Source: Parolsenella massiliensis (GTDB lineage: Bacteria; Actinomycetota; Coriobacteriia; Coriobacteriales; Atopobiaceae). From it: a stretch of 64,000 nucleotides of DNA. Every line of letters begins with the position of its first letter. Position 1 is the stretch's first letter. The DNA lies in assembly GCF_900143685.1 (NCBI RefSeq), contig NZ_LT671675.1, forward strand, positions 347,111 to 411,110. Reading direction: 5' to 3'. A program made the position numbers and the translations under genes. Below, piece after piece: positions 25,348 through 38,204 of this stretch. The notes beneath the pieces were generated by a model, which saw only the letters and a program-made list of their open reading frames with translations, made no database searches and was not told the origin of the DNA.

Positions 25348-28179
25348 TTAGGCCGCCTTAACGAATACCCATGTCTGGGCGGGGTCCCCGAGGCTCGAGG
25401 CATACCCCCACACCAGCGCCCCCTCGCCCGTGTCGCGCCACCTGTCGTCGAGGGCGTTGCCGGTCGCGGCGTTCACGATGGCGTAGCCGCCCTCGACGGC
25501 CGTGACGGACCACATCTGCGAAGCCGAGCCGTCGGGCGACGTCAGGGAGAGCACGGCGCCCTCCATCGTGAGCGCCTTGCCGTCCGCCGTTATCTTGTAG
25601 AACCCCGTCTTGTTCGAGCATCCGAATTCGAAACGGGTGGGTGCTTGGGACATCTCGCAGCCCTGTTCGGAGGCGGAGATGCCTGCGGTGCCGTCGATGA
25701 CGCTCATGATAGAGTAAGCGCCGTCCGCCACGGCGGGGGCCCCGATTCCCGCCAAAGCCCATGTTTGTGCTGCGGTCCCGTTGGCGCTGTAAAGCCATAC
25801 CTCGGAGCCTTCCGCGGCAGTGCACCATTTGGCATCAATGGCCATGTTGTTTGCGGCGTTCACGATGGCGTAGCCGCCGTCGACCGCACGCACCTTCCAC
25901 AGCTGGGCGCCGCTGCCGTTCGGTTTCGCCATGCAGGCCGTGTTGCCTTCTGCGGTGAGCTCGAGCCCGTTCTTCGACAGCCTGTAGTAACCGGTGGAGG
26001 CGTCGCGTTCGAAGCGAATGGCCTCGGCGCCGGCGTTCATCTGGCTTCCCGACGCCGATGTGTTCACGGCCAGGCGCGGGTTCAGCGTGCTCAGCACCCT
26101 GTAGGTCCCGTCCTCGATCGTTCGCGCCTCCGGCGCCTGCAGATTCCATGTTTGTGCTTGGTTGCCGATAGAGGGCCAGTAACCCCACACCAGCGCCCCC
26201 TCGCCCGTATCGCGCCACCTGTCGTCGAGGGCATTGCCGGTCGCGGCGTTCACGATGGCATAGCCGCCCTCGACGGCCGTGACGGACCACTGCTGCGACG
26301 CCGAGCCGTCGGGTGTCGCGAGTGAGAGGTTGGTTCCCGACATCGTGAGTGCCTTCCCGTCTGCTGAAATGATCGTGTAGAACCCCTTGTCAGCATCGAA
26401 GCTAAATTCGAGGCATCCGGCGGCGGATGACAGCGTGCAGCCGTTTTCAAATGCTGAGACGCCCATCGAGTCGTTAATGGAGCTCATGATTCGGTACTGC
26501 CCGTCCTTGATGTCTTGCGCGGCGGGTGCTGCAAGGGCCCATGTCTGGGCGGGGTCCCCGAGGCTCGAGGCATACCCCCACACCAGCGCCCCCTCGCCCG
26601 TGTCGCGCCACCTGTCGTCGAGGGCGTTGCCGGTCGCGGCGTTCACGATGGCGTAGCCGCCGCCTGCTTCAACAAGCGACCATTGTTGGCTCGTCGAGCC
26701 GTCGGGTTCGGTAAGGGAAAGTTCGGCGCCCGTCATCGTGAATGCCTTCCCGTTCGCTGTTATCGAGTAGCGTGCCGTGGACGCGTCGAATTTGAAATAG
26801 AGTGCACGCGGGGCCTTCGTCATTGAGCAGCTCGATTCGGAGATGGCCACGCCCGAGGCGGCGTCAATCGTGCTCATGATCTTATAGGAGCCGTCGGGAA
26901 TCAGGGCTACGACAGGATACTCGACCTCGAAGTCGAACCTCGCCGACCACTCGTAGCTCGAGACAGTCGTGACGTTCGACGCCGCGGTGAGCGTCACGGC
27001 GCCGTCGGCGTTGCTCCACTCCTGCTGGTTCATCGCGTACGCAACGATTGCGTTCTGAATCCCGGAGATGCTGGGCGGGAAACTGCCGTTATCGGCATCG
27101 ATCGAGAAGCTCTCCTCGCGCGCGTCCAGGTGCTGTTGGATGCGCTCGGCGTAGGCCTTCGCCCACTCATCAGCCTTTCCGCTTCTCACAAAGTAGTTGT
27201 CGGAGAGATCGACTGACCTGTAGGCATAGTCGTCTGCCTGGTAGTTCTTTGCATGGTTGCTGTGCGCGATGGCCATGAGCTCATCGGTAAGGCCAAAGTA
27301 GAGGTGGCGTTGATCAAGGTCGCCGTACCAGTTGTCATTGGTATCGTCCCACGTGAGGTCCATCTGGCACCACTTGCCATCGATGCGCGCGGCATTCCAG
27401 GTGTGGCCGTTTCCCTCAATGCGCCCGTTCGCGATGCCGGCGGCGTTCAGAAGTTTGGCGTAGATGCGCTGGTAGCTCTCGCAGGTGCCCAAGCCACGTG
27501 TAAGGCCGCTCTCGGCCGAGCAGTAATTGAGGGAGTGGTCATACTCGAGCTGGTCAAGGGCCCAGTCATGCAGCCACAGAGCCATGTCGTACTCGGAGCC
27601 CGACGTCTCGGCCCGGCACTGGGCCACGGCGTTGTTGACAATCTGGGTAACCGAGGGCCGGGCCGCATCGTTTATCTCCACGACCACCGTGGTGCGCAGG
27701 TACCAGATGCCGCTGTCGGTATCCATAAAGTAGAAGTTGATTCGGTAGGTGCCCGAAGCCGTTAGCTCGAACGAGAAGTCATATCCGCTCTCGCCAAGCT
27801 CGTAGTAGCCGCCCCACTGGTCTCGCGAGGGGTCGCAGACACTCTCCTAGCTATTGTCGATATCCCAATAGGTGGGCTCGTCCATGCGCGCCTTGGCGGA
27901 GGAGCTGCCACCGATCTGCAAAACGTGGAAAGTGGTTTCGCTCCCGGCAGGTGCATCGTTCCAGCCAACGGTAAAGGTAATGCCGCTCTGCTCGGCGGTG
28001 ACGGTATGGGCGTACGTGGCGGAAAGCTCGGTTGCCTCGCTGTTGCCAGCGTCCGCCGTCGTCGTTGACGGCACATCCAGGCTTGCGTCGGCCATCTCGG
28101 CATAAGACGGGCTCGGAGCAGTGAAGCAAAATGCCATGGCAACAAGGAGGGCGAGCGCGACGGGCTTCGTCTTCTTCAT
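25348..28179 (-). pseudogene. Secreted transglutaminase-like protein with ricin-type repeats, interrupted by an in-frame TAG
   Basis: Residues 1-~28 are a signal peptide (MKKTKPVALALLVAMAFCF). After residue 110 (YWDIDNS) an amber codon at 27847-27849 stops translation. The same frame continues without a gap through ESVCDPS and on to MDTDSG, aligning with the intact paralogue at 48449-50566 (MSAPFYFDTDG...). Next come a transglutaminase core (Cys in GTCESYQRIY, His in GHTWNAARI, Asp in DLTWDD) and four ricin-B-like repeats of ~115-120 residues sharing IVNAATGNALDDRWRDTGEGALVWGY, without choline-binding repeats. Either a nonsense mutation or, less likely, readthrough. Confidence 0.85.
25368..26661 (-). 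repeat. Identical 124-bp direct repeat copies within the ricin-like repeat region
   Basis: Bases 25368-25491 and 26538-26661 are identical over 124 bp, 1170 bp apart. A third, slightly diverged copy lies at ~26190-26270. Recombination between them would delete or add whole lectin repeats in frame (1170 is divisible by 3). Confidence 0.9.
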
Positions 28180-28439
28180 GGGATGCCTCTCTTTGTAGGG
28201 GAGGGTGCAACAATTAGCTTTCTATGGTAAATGCAAGGGGACGTCACGATTGCCTGCAGGCCTATGGCGGTAGGCAAATAAGCCGCTGGCAACTGCAGAC
28301 GGTCGTTCTACTGATGGCGCGCGCTCCGGCATTTGAGGTGCATAAATGACGGACCTCATATTCGCCCGCGCTATTCTTGGATGGACGGCCCCTCACATTG
28401 GGGCAGGCCCCGTTCGTCTCTCCAAGGTAATGAGGTCCT
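28180..28439. other. Divergent intergenic region
   Basis: Separates the pseudogene promoter side from the Abi-alpha-like gene. GAGGT(...)ACCTC near 28337-28358 can form a short hairpin. No gene seen. Confidence 0.35.
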
Positions 28440-29276
28440 ATGTCCAACGACGCGCTCGACTCTCTCGCCAAAACGGATATCCCTGGCAAGCTCTATGACG
28501 ATCTTGTCCATCCCACCGCGCGATCGATTGGAAAGACGGCCAGCTTCATCCCCAGAACGATTGGCGTCTGGCTGGGAAGATGGGAATGTTGGATAGCCAA
28601 CGGAGAAAAGAGCATCAAAAGGGCTATCGACGCCGCCGGTGAGAAGGCGCAAGCCATCCCCGAGGAGCACCTCGTCGAACCTCCCGCGTATGTGGCGGTT
28701 CCCGCCATCCAACAGCTTGCGTACAGCTATGACAGCGAGGACCTCCGCGAGATGTATGCGAACCTGCTTGTCTCGTCCATGGACGATCGGACGTCCGAGT
28801 ACGTCCATCCGAGCTTTGTTCAGATCCTCAAGGAAATGAGCCCAGACGAGGCGAGGCTGATTTCCTCTATTGCAAGGGGCATGGCGGAAGATCCCGAGTT
28901 CGCGATTCCCCTTATCGACCTTAGGGTTGTTCCGACGGGTCCGATGCTTCCCTTCAGGTGGCGCGATCTTGTCCGAGGCTACAACGTATGCTGCGAGGGT
29001 GTTTGCGAGCGCCCGGATCAGTCGCTTGTCTACCTGGGGAATCTTGAGCGCCTCGGGGTTATTGAGAACTCCGACAGCTATCCCGAGGACCTAGCTTCCA
29101 AATTCGAGGATCTTGAATCGAGAGAGCCCATAGCGAGGGCCAAGGTCGAGGCGAGCCTCCCCGAGGGCTGGAAGTTCGATGTCCGTCATTGGACGTATTG
29201 CGTCACCAACTACGGACGGAACTTTATCAAGACCTGCACGGATGTCGGAACCGTGCGAAGCATAATCGCAGCTTAA
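28440..29276 (+). CDS. Abi-alpha (DUF4393) family protein
   Basis: 278 residues. An N-terminal segment (DIPGKLYDDLVHPTARSIG, then a hydrophobic-amphipathic FIPRTIGVWLGRW) precedes the signature region EHLVEPPAYVAVPAIQQLAYSYDSEDLREMYANLLVSSMD, which I recognise as the DUF4393 / Abi-alpha family linked to phage abortive infection. A central helical region and a C-terminal domain (VRHWTYCVTNYGRNFIKTC) follow. It starts at ATG 28440 with GAGG upstream. It stands alone, next to tandem repeats and an HTH gene, between capsule genes. A defence role is inferred from the family only. Confidence 0.75.
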   Translation: MSNDALDSLAKTDIPGKLYDDLVHPTARSIGKTASFIPRTIGVWLGRWECWIANGEKSIKRAIDAAGEKAQAIPEEHLVEPPAYVAVPAIQQLAYSYDSEDLREMYANLLVSSMDDRTSEYVHPSFVQILKEMSPDEARLISSIARGMAEDPEFAIPLIDLRVVPTGPMLPFRWRDLVRGYNVCCEGVCERPDQSLVYLGNLERLGVIENSDSYPEDLASKFEDLESREPIARAKVEASLPEGWKFDVRHWTYCVTNYGRNFIKTCTDVGTVRSIIAA

Positions 29277-29282
29277 GGCACT

Positions 29283-29351
29283 GACTACCCGATTAACATA
29301 AGCCTGACTACCAGATTTGCATAAAGCAGACTACCCGATTTACATAAGTTT
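29283..29351 (+). repeat. Three tandem 23-bp repeats
   Basis: Units begin GACTACCCGATTAACATAA, GACTACCAGATTTGCATAA and GACTACCCGATTTACATAA at 29283, 29306 and 29329, exactly 23 bp apart with 3-6 differences. They lie directly after the Abi-alpha-like gene. Confidence 0.85.
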
Positions 29352-29421
29352 GAATTGCCGAGTCCGGGTAGCTCGTCTTGCTCACCAATATTCTTAGCCC
29401 CCATGTCCACTGAATTATCCT

Positions 29422-29492
29422 TTGACTCATAGCAGTTTCTCCGCCTATGATTCACTTATAAATGAAACATAGGCGGAGGCGACCGGGGGGGG
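29422..29492 (+). promoter_or_regulatory. Promoter with overlapping palindromic operator and G8 tract
   Basis: TTGACT (29422-29427), an 18-base spacer, and TATGAT (29446-29451). An 11-bp perfect inverted repeat CTCCGCCTATG/CATAGGCGGAG (29439-29449, 29468-29478), with inner TTCA/TGAA, overlaps the -10, suggesting an operator, perhaps for the HTH protein itself. A run of eight G follows at 29485-29492 in the transcribed leader. Confidence 0.65.
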
Positions 29493-29555
29493 ACTATTCG
29501 GCTGCGAACCATAAGCTAATCATGCGGCTCATGGGCTGAATGAAGGGAAAAGCCA

Positions 29556-29834
29556 ATGGAGACGGTCAACCTTTCCAAGTTCATGGAAGAAACCGAGAGT
29601 GCGGAGACGCTCTCATATAAGTACGCCCTCGATATTTCCCACCTTATGGTTAGCGAGATGCAGAGGCAGGGTCTGACCAAGAGGGAGTTGGCGGAGCGAA
29701 TGGGAGTGAGTCCCCAACGCCTTGCCAACCTCTTGAATACCCAGCCAAATATGACGCTCAAGACCGTGGCTCAGTTTGCGCTTGCCCTTGGTATACGCGT
29801 GGAGTTCAGTCCCGGCCCAAGGACCGTCTCCTAA
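29556..29834 (+). CDS. Small XRE-type helix-turn-helix protein
   Basis: 92 residues. The C-terminal half is an HTH_3/XRE domain (LTKRELAERMGVSPQRLANLLN, then MTLKTVAQFALALGIRVEF), preceded by a ~40-residue helical arm. This architecture resembles single-gene antitoxins of the HigA type, but no toxin gene is adjacent. The leader carries a palindrome over the -10, consistent with autoregulation. The next gene starts 180 bases later with its own promoter. Confidence 0.85.
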   Translation: METVNLSKFMEETESAETLSYKYALDISHLMVSEMQRQGLTKRELAERMGVSPQRLANLLNTQPNMTLKTVAQFALALGIRVEFSPGPRTVS

Positions 29835-29904
29835 GCCCCGTTTGAGGCGCCCAAACGAGGCCCACTCTTAAATACCGGTCTGAATAGCGAAAATATTGCG
29901 GACA

Positions 29905-29933
29905 TTGACAACAAGCTTGAAGCTAACTGATAC
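29905..29933 (+). promoter_or_regulatory. Promoter candidate for the wzz-kinase unit
   Basis: Consensus -35 TTGACA (29905-29910), 17-base spacer, weak -10 TGATAC (29928-29933). It lies ~80 bases before the wzz-like start. Confidence 0.5.
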
Positions 29934-30014
29934 CATTTCCTAGCGTAATTGAGGGGCGGGGTATCAAAATCGCCCAATATTGATGTCTTGTATGGCTAAG
30001 GAGCATCACAAGGA

Positions 30015-30674
30015 ATGACCCTTCTCGAACTGCTGTATCTCTTGAGAAAGCATCTCAAGCTCGTCATTGCCCTGCCGCTTGCCTGCATGCTTGCCGTGGG
30101 TGCCTACAGCTACGTCGCCATGCCCAACACCTACTCGGCAACGGTGAGCATGTACGTCCTCGTCAAGCAGGAGAACACCAACTCCAACTCGCTTTCCTCC
30201 GACCTCTCCGCCTCGCAGATGGTCACGAACGACGTCGCAACGCTCCTCAAGAGCGATCGCGTGGTCAACGAGACGGCAAGCGCGCTTGGCCTGGATAGCC
30301 TCAAGGCCTACAAGACCTCCATCACCAGCTCCACCACCTCGCGAGTCCTCTCACTCGAGGTCACGGGTCCCGACGCGGAGATGGCGGCAAACGTCGCCAA
30401 CAAGATGGCCGACGAGGTCTCCTCCGTTGCCCATGACGTCATGAACGTTGACTCGGTCAACGTCGTTGACTCCGCAAAGGTGCCCACGGCCCCCTCTGGT
30501 CCCAAGCGCCCGCTGTTCATGGCGATCGGTCTGCTCGGCGGTCTGTTCGTGGCCGTCGCCATCGTTGTGGTCTCCGACATGCTCAACACCAAGGTCCGCG
30601 ATCAGGAGGAGCTCGAGGAGCTTCTCGGTGTGCCCGTCATCGGGCGCATTCCTGCCATGAAGGGAGGTCGATAA
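30015..30674 (+). CDS. Wzz/CpsC-type chain-length determinant (BY-kinase activator)
   Basis: 219 residues. A cytoplasmic N-terminus, transmembrane helix 1 (LVIALPLACMLAVGAYSYVAM), an extracellular domain of ~130 residues, a proline-rich P-x2-P segment (KVPTAPSGPKRP) and transmembrane helix 2 (FMAIGLLGGLFVAVAIVVV), then a short cytoplasmic tail. This is the Gram-positive CpsC/CapA layout in which the tail activates a separate kinase, encoded 3 bases downstream. It controls polymer length with Wzy. Start ATG 30015. Confidence 0.92.
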   Translation: MTLLELLYLLRKHLKLVIALPLACMLAVGAYSYVAMPNTYSATVSMYVLVKQENTNSNSLSSDLSASQMVTNDVATLLKSDRVVNETASALGLDSLKAYKTSITSSTTSRVLSLEVTGPDAEMAANVANKMADEVSSVAHDVMNVDSVNVVDSAKVPTAPSGPKRPLFMAIGLLGGLFVAVAIVVVSDMLNTKVRDQEELEELLGVPVIGRIPAMKGGR

Positions 30675-30677
30675 GCC

Positions 30678-31607
30678 ATGGCGAAGCAGAATGGTGACCG
30701 CGCGGTCATGCAGAATGCGGTCAAGACGCTTGCGACTAACATCCGTTTCGCGTCTGTCGATAATCCCGTCCGCAGCATCGTGGTGACGTCCTCCATTCCA
30801 AACGAGGGCAAGTCCACCATCTCCGTCGCCCTGTCCGAGGCGCTGGCCTCCGGCGGCAAGTCGGTCCTGCTCGTCGAGTGCGACATGCGCCGCCGCTCCA
30901 TCGCCGGAATGCTCGGGGTCCATGCACAGAATGGTCTGTACGCCATACTCTCCGCGCAGGTTGAGCTCGAGGATGCTGTTGTGCGCACCTCCATGCGAGG
31001 CGTGAGCTTCCTTGACGCGGAACCGCACATTCCCAACCCTGTGGACATCCTGGGCTCGCGTCGCTTCCACAGCTTCGTCGAGACCCTGCACTCCTCCTAT
31101 GACTACGTGATCTTCGATACGCCTCCGCTGTCGGCCTTCGTGGACGCCGCGGTCATCGGATCTGTGGTCGACGGCACGCTTCTGGTGGTTCGTCGCAACT
31201 TCACCAAGCGCGAGGCGGTGCTTGGGTCGTATGAGCAGCTCAAGAAGGCGGGCGCCAACGTGCTTGGCACCGTGCTCAACTACTGCGAGAACGAACACTC
31301 CGAGTACTACTACGAGTACTTCAACAAGAAGGGCTCCAAGCGAGACCGCGCTGCTGACGCCGATGCGCCGCAGCTTCCGACGACGCCAACCCGGCAGACC
31401 GCGCCGGTAGCAAGGCAGACGGCCCCTGCGCCTCGCCCGGCAACGGCTCCAGCCACCCGGCAGACGCCTCAGGCGTCTCCCGTTGCGCGGCAGGGGAGCG
31501 GTCTTCGTCCCATCCCCCAGGGAACCGTGGCCGCCTCGCCCGACAGCACGTCTCAGTTCCTGGCGCAGGCGGGCTACCGTCCCCGCTATGGCGAGGACGA
31601 CGAGTAA
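30678..31607 (+). CDS. Bacterial tyrosine kinase (CpsD/CapB)
   Basis: 309-residue BY-kinase. Walker A (SSIPNEGKST), Walker A' (LLVECDMRRR) and Walker B (VIFDTPP) are all present. A tyrosine cluster EHSEYYYEYF follows the kinase core. Unlike typical CpsD, where the Tyr cluster ends the protein, ~85 further residues rich in Pro, Thr, Gln and Ala follow, with repeated RQTAP motifs and a final YRPRYGEDDE containing two more Tyr. It phosphorylates itself and partners to set capsule assembly. It sits between its membrane activator and its phosphatase. Confidence 0.93.
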   Translation: MAKQNGDRAVMQNAVKTLATNIRFASVDNPVRSIVVTSSIPNEGKSTISVALSEALASGGKSVLLVECDMRRRSIAGMLGVHAQNGLYAILSAQVELEDAVVRTSMRGVSFLDAEPHIPNPVDILGSRRFHSFVETLHSSYDYVIFDTPPLSAFVDAAVIGSVVDGTLLVVRRNFTKREAVLGSYEQLKKAGANVLGTVLNYCENEHSEYYYEYFNKKGSKRDRAADADAPQLPTTPTRQTAPVARQTAPAPRPATAPATRQTPQASPVARQGSGLRPIPQGTVAASPDSTSQFLAQAGYRPRYGEDDE

Positions 31608-31623
31608 CTACCTATAGAGAGAG

Positions 31624-31667
31624 GAGCGGCCGGCAGCCATCTGCTGGCCGCTCTTTGTTTGCAAGGC
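31624..31667 (+). terminator. Hairpin between kinase and phosphatase genes
   Basis: GAGCGGCCGGCAG pairs with CTGCTGGCCGCTC (one G-U), loop CCAT, then TTTGTTT. It would reduce expression of the phosphatase relative to the kinase unless read through. Confidence 0.65.
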
Positions 31668-31692
31668 CAGACGCACCCACGGAGCCACATAC

Positions 31693-32349
31693 ATGAGAGA
31701 CCTTCACTGCCACATCCTGCCCGCCGTCGATGACGGCTCCCAGAGCCTCGAGCAGAGCCTCGAGATGCTCGAGGCCGCCCGTGCCGCGGGCGTCACGAGC
31801 ATCGTGTGCACGCCGCACTGCCGCAGTCCCTACTTTGACTATGAGGCCATGTGGCAGTCGTTCGAGACCCTCAAGCAGGCGGCGGCTGGCTTTCCGCTCA
31901 CGATGGGGTTCGAGGTCAACCACACGAAGCTCCTCGAGCTTGGCGTTGAGCAGTGGGCTCCCTACCTTGGGTTTGACGGAACGGGGGAGTTCCTGCTGGA
32001 GCTTGACACTCACTGCTCCGAGCGAGACTTCGATGAGTACGAGCGCACGATTTACGTCCTGCAGGGGATGGGCTACGACGTGATCATTGCGCACCCCGAG
32101 CGCTATCGTGCCATCCAGGAGAACATAGAGCTTGCCCGTAGGCTGCTTCGCATGGGCTGCAAGCTCCAGGCGTCGGCAGACTTTATCGCAGGCGGTCGCC
32201 TTGGGCGCGAGAAGAAGCCGGCCATCAAGATGTTCGACGAGATGCTCTACCGCTATATAGCGAGCGACGCCCACAGGCCCGAGCACTACGCCTATCTGGC
32301 AAAGGCCTGCTCCGAGTTCCGTTGCCGTGGGGCGCACATGAGGGTCTAG
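31693..32349 (+). CDS. PHP-type protein-tyrosine phosphatase (CpsB/YwqE)
   Basis: 218 residues. Metal-dependent PHP phosphatase removing phosphate from the BY-kinase tyrosine cluster. Metal-ligand motifs: DLHCHILPAVDDGS at the N-terminus, CTPHC, EVNHT, IAHPERY and SDAHRPEHY. Length is slightly below CpsB (~243). It is separated from the kinase by a terminator-like hairpin. Confidence 0.92.
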   Translation: MRDLHCHILPAVDDGSQSLEQSLEMLEAARAAGVTSIVCTPHCRSPYFDYEAMWQSFETLKQAAAGFPLTMGFEVNHTKLLELGVEQWAPYLGFDGTGEFLLELDTHCSERDFDEYERTIYVLQGMGYDVIIAHPERYRAIQENIELARRLLRMGCKLQASADFIAGGRLGREKKPAIKMFDEMLYRYIASDAHRPEHYAYLAKACSEFRCRGAHMRV

Positions 32350-32412
32350 GGCGCGGAGCTGCCACGGTGCGTTACCGAAATGTGTGCAAACCGTGGAGCC
32401 GTCCCCCTCGCC

Positions 32413-32441
32413 TTGCGGGGGCGGCGCCGGGAGCGTATATT
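32413..32441 (+). promoter_or_regulatory. rRNA operon promoter
   Basis: TTGCGG (32413-32418), exact 17-base spacer, TATATT (32436-32441), ~250 bases before the 16S gene. The stretch 32442-32690 is the rRNA leader; no gene in it. Confidence 0.65.
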
Positions 32442-32691
32442 ACTTCCTCGCGCCGCGCACCCAGCCGACCGGCCGGGCCCGCGACCAGGGCGAACCTTGA
32501 GAACCGGATACCGCGATCGAAGAGATCGGACCAGTTACAGACAGCACTATTTTCAGGATGGTTGGCGAGTGCGCGCAAGCGCCTCGTCGATTCCTTTCCC
32601 AAAGATAGATGAGTCCGTGAAGCGATAGACAGCGAAACGGAGCGACGGGTCGGACCCGATAATCAAACTGGAGGCGCTCACGCGCCTGCAC

Positions 32692-34209
<1,518 letters not shown>

Positions 34210-34434
34210 CTAGGGAGAATGAGTCTTCCAAGAGAGACAACACCTTTTACGGGGCGGCCCGTCCACTCCATTTGCCTATCAAGCTGGTCCGCATCGCGAG
34301 GTCGCGGCGTCCGGTCCCGAGGGCTCGCCCCCCGACCGCACCTTGAGAGCCGCATAGCGTAGCAACGAGATTTTCTAGCATGATCGCATCTGTACGATGG
34401 ATATGTGACGACCCGCCATCTTGTCGATATGGAA
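34210..34434 (+). other. 16S-23S spacer without tRNA genes
   Basis: About 225 bases. No tRNA-like cloverleaf or TTCGA T-loop was found, unlike operons carrying tRNA-Ile/Ala. Confidence 0.7.
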
Positions 34435-37372
<2,938 letters not shown>

Positions 37373-37493
37373 TTCGGCTATCCGATGTGCGGGACGTCAC
37401 CCGGAGTCGGACGCGACCATGCCCCTCGCTGCGCGCTGTGCGGCCCCCAGGGCGCGGCCACAGGGCCGCCCCCTGACAGCCGAATGCCCCTCG

Positions 37494-37613
37494 TTGGTCA
37501 GCGACCATGGCGGGGGAGGTACACCCGGTCCCATTCCGAACCCGGAAGTTAAGCCCCCCAGCGCCGATGGTACTGCGGAGTGAGTCCGTGGGAGAGCAGG
37601 ACGTCGCTGACCA
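37494..37613 (+). rRNA. 5S ribosomal RNA
   Basis: Contains GGTCCCATTCCGAACCCGGA and the closing helix GTTGGTCAGCGAC / GTCGCTGACCAAC. This helix extends outward to CCCCTC/GAGGGG, probably part of the processing stem. Confidence 0.93.
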
Positions 37614-37633
37614 ACGAGGGGCATTTGCTGTAG

Positions 37634-37675
37634 ATATACCCTGGTAGATTCGTTAATCTACCAGGGTATATTTGT
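37634..37675 (+). terminator. rRNA operon terminator
   Basis: Perfect 17-bp stem ATATACCCTGGTAGATT/AATCTACCAGGGTATAT with a CGTT loop, 20 bases after 5S. AT-rich, unlike most hairpins in this window. Confidence 0.7.
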
Positions 37676-37710
37676 ATGTGTTGGAAATGACGACGTATCT
37701 GGAGATGCGC

Positions 37711-38115
37711 ATGAAGAAGCTTATCGAGCAGATCCTCAAGTTTGGTGTCGTTGGCATCTTTGCCACGGTCATCGACTTCGGCGTCTTGTACATCCTCTCA
37801 CAGCCTTTGGGGTTGGACCCCGTTCTCTCGGCGGGCATCTCGTTCTGCGTGTCTCTCGTATTTAACTACGTGGCCTCCATGCGATACGTGTTCACGCACC
37901 GTGAGGATATGAGCCGCTCGCGGGAGTTCGTGATCTTCCTTGTGCTGTCGCTCATCGGCCTGGCTATTAACGAGGCTATCATGGCCGCTGGCGTGGCTGT
38001 TCTCGGGAACTCTGCGCTTGCCGTTATGGGCACCAAGGTGCTCGCCACGGCGATTGTCATGGTTTGGAACTTTGTCTCGCGCAAGAAGTGGCTGGATGCG
38101 GGAGACGCTCAGTAA
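37711..38115 (+). CDS. GtrA-family membrane protein
   Basis: 134 residues, four hydrophobic helices (LKFGVVGIFATVIDFGVLYIL, AGISFCVSLVFNYVASMRYVF, FVIFLVLSLIGLAINEAIMAAG, GTKVLATAIVMVWNFVSRK). GtrA proteins are thought to flip undecaprenyl-phosphate-linked glucose or similar lipid-linked sugars. The convergent neighbour is a GtrB-like transferase, the usual partner. ATG 37711 (GGAG upstream) is chosen over ATG 37687. Confidence 0.9.
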   Translation: MKKLIEQILKFGVVGIFATVIDFGVLYILSQPLGLDPVLSAGISFCVSLVFNYVASMRYVFTHREDMSRSREFVIFLVLSLIGLAINEAIMAAGVAVLGNSALAVMGTKVLATAIVMVWNFVSRKKWLDAGDAQ

Positions 38116-38120
38116 AAGAG

Positions 38121-38157
38121 AGGCCCGAAGGTGTTGGACACTTTCGGGCCTTAATCT
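38121..38157. terminator. Bidirectional terminator between gtrA-like and gtrB-like genes
   Basis: AGGCCCGAAGGTG/CACTTTCGGGCCT stem (one G-U). T-rich tails on both strands fit the convergent genes. A second small hairpin, CCCAAAGGG/CCCTTTGGG, follows near 38173-38197. Confidence 0.75.
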
Positions 38158-38204
38158 TATTTGGCGTATGTCCCAAAGGGTCTGACCCCTTTGGGAATTA
38201 GTTG

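Noticed and set aside
29283-29351. CRISPR array
   Set aside because: Units are contiguous 23-bp repeats without spacers and no cas genes are present.
34210-34434. Possible tRNA in the rRNA spacer
   Set aside because: No T-loop or acceptor-stem pairing found.
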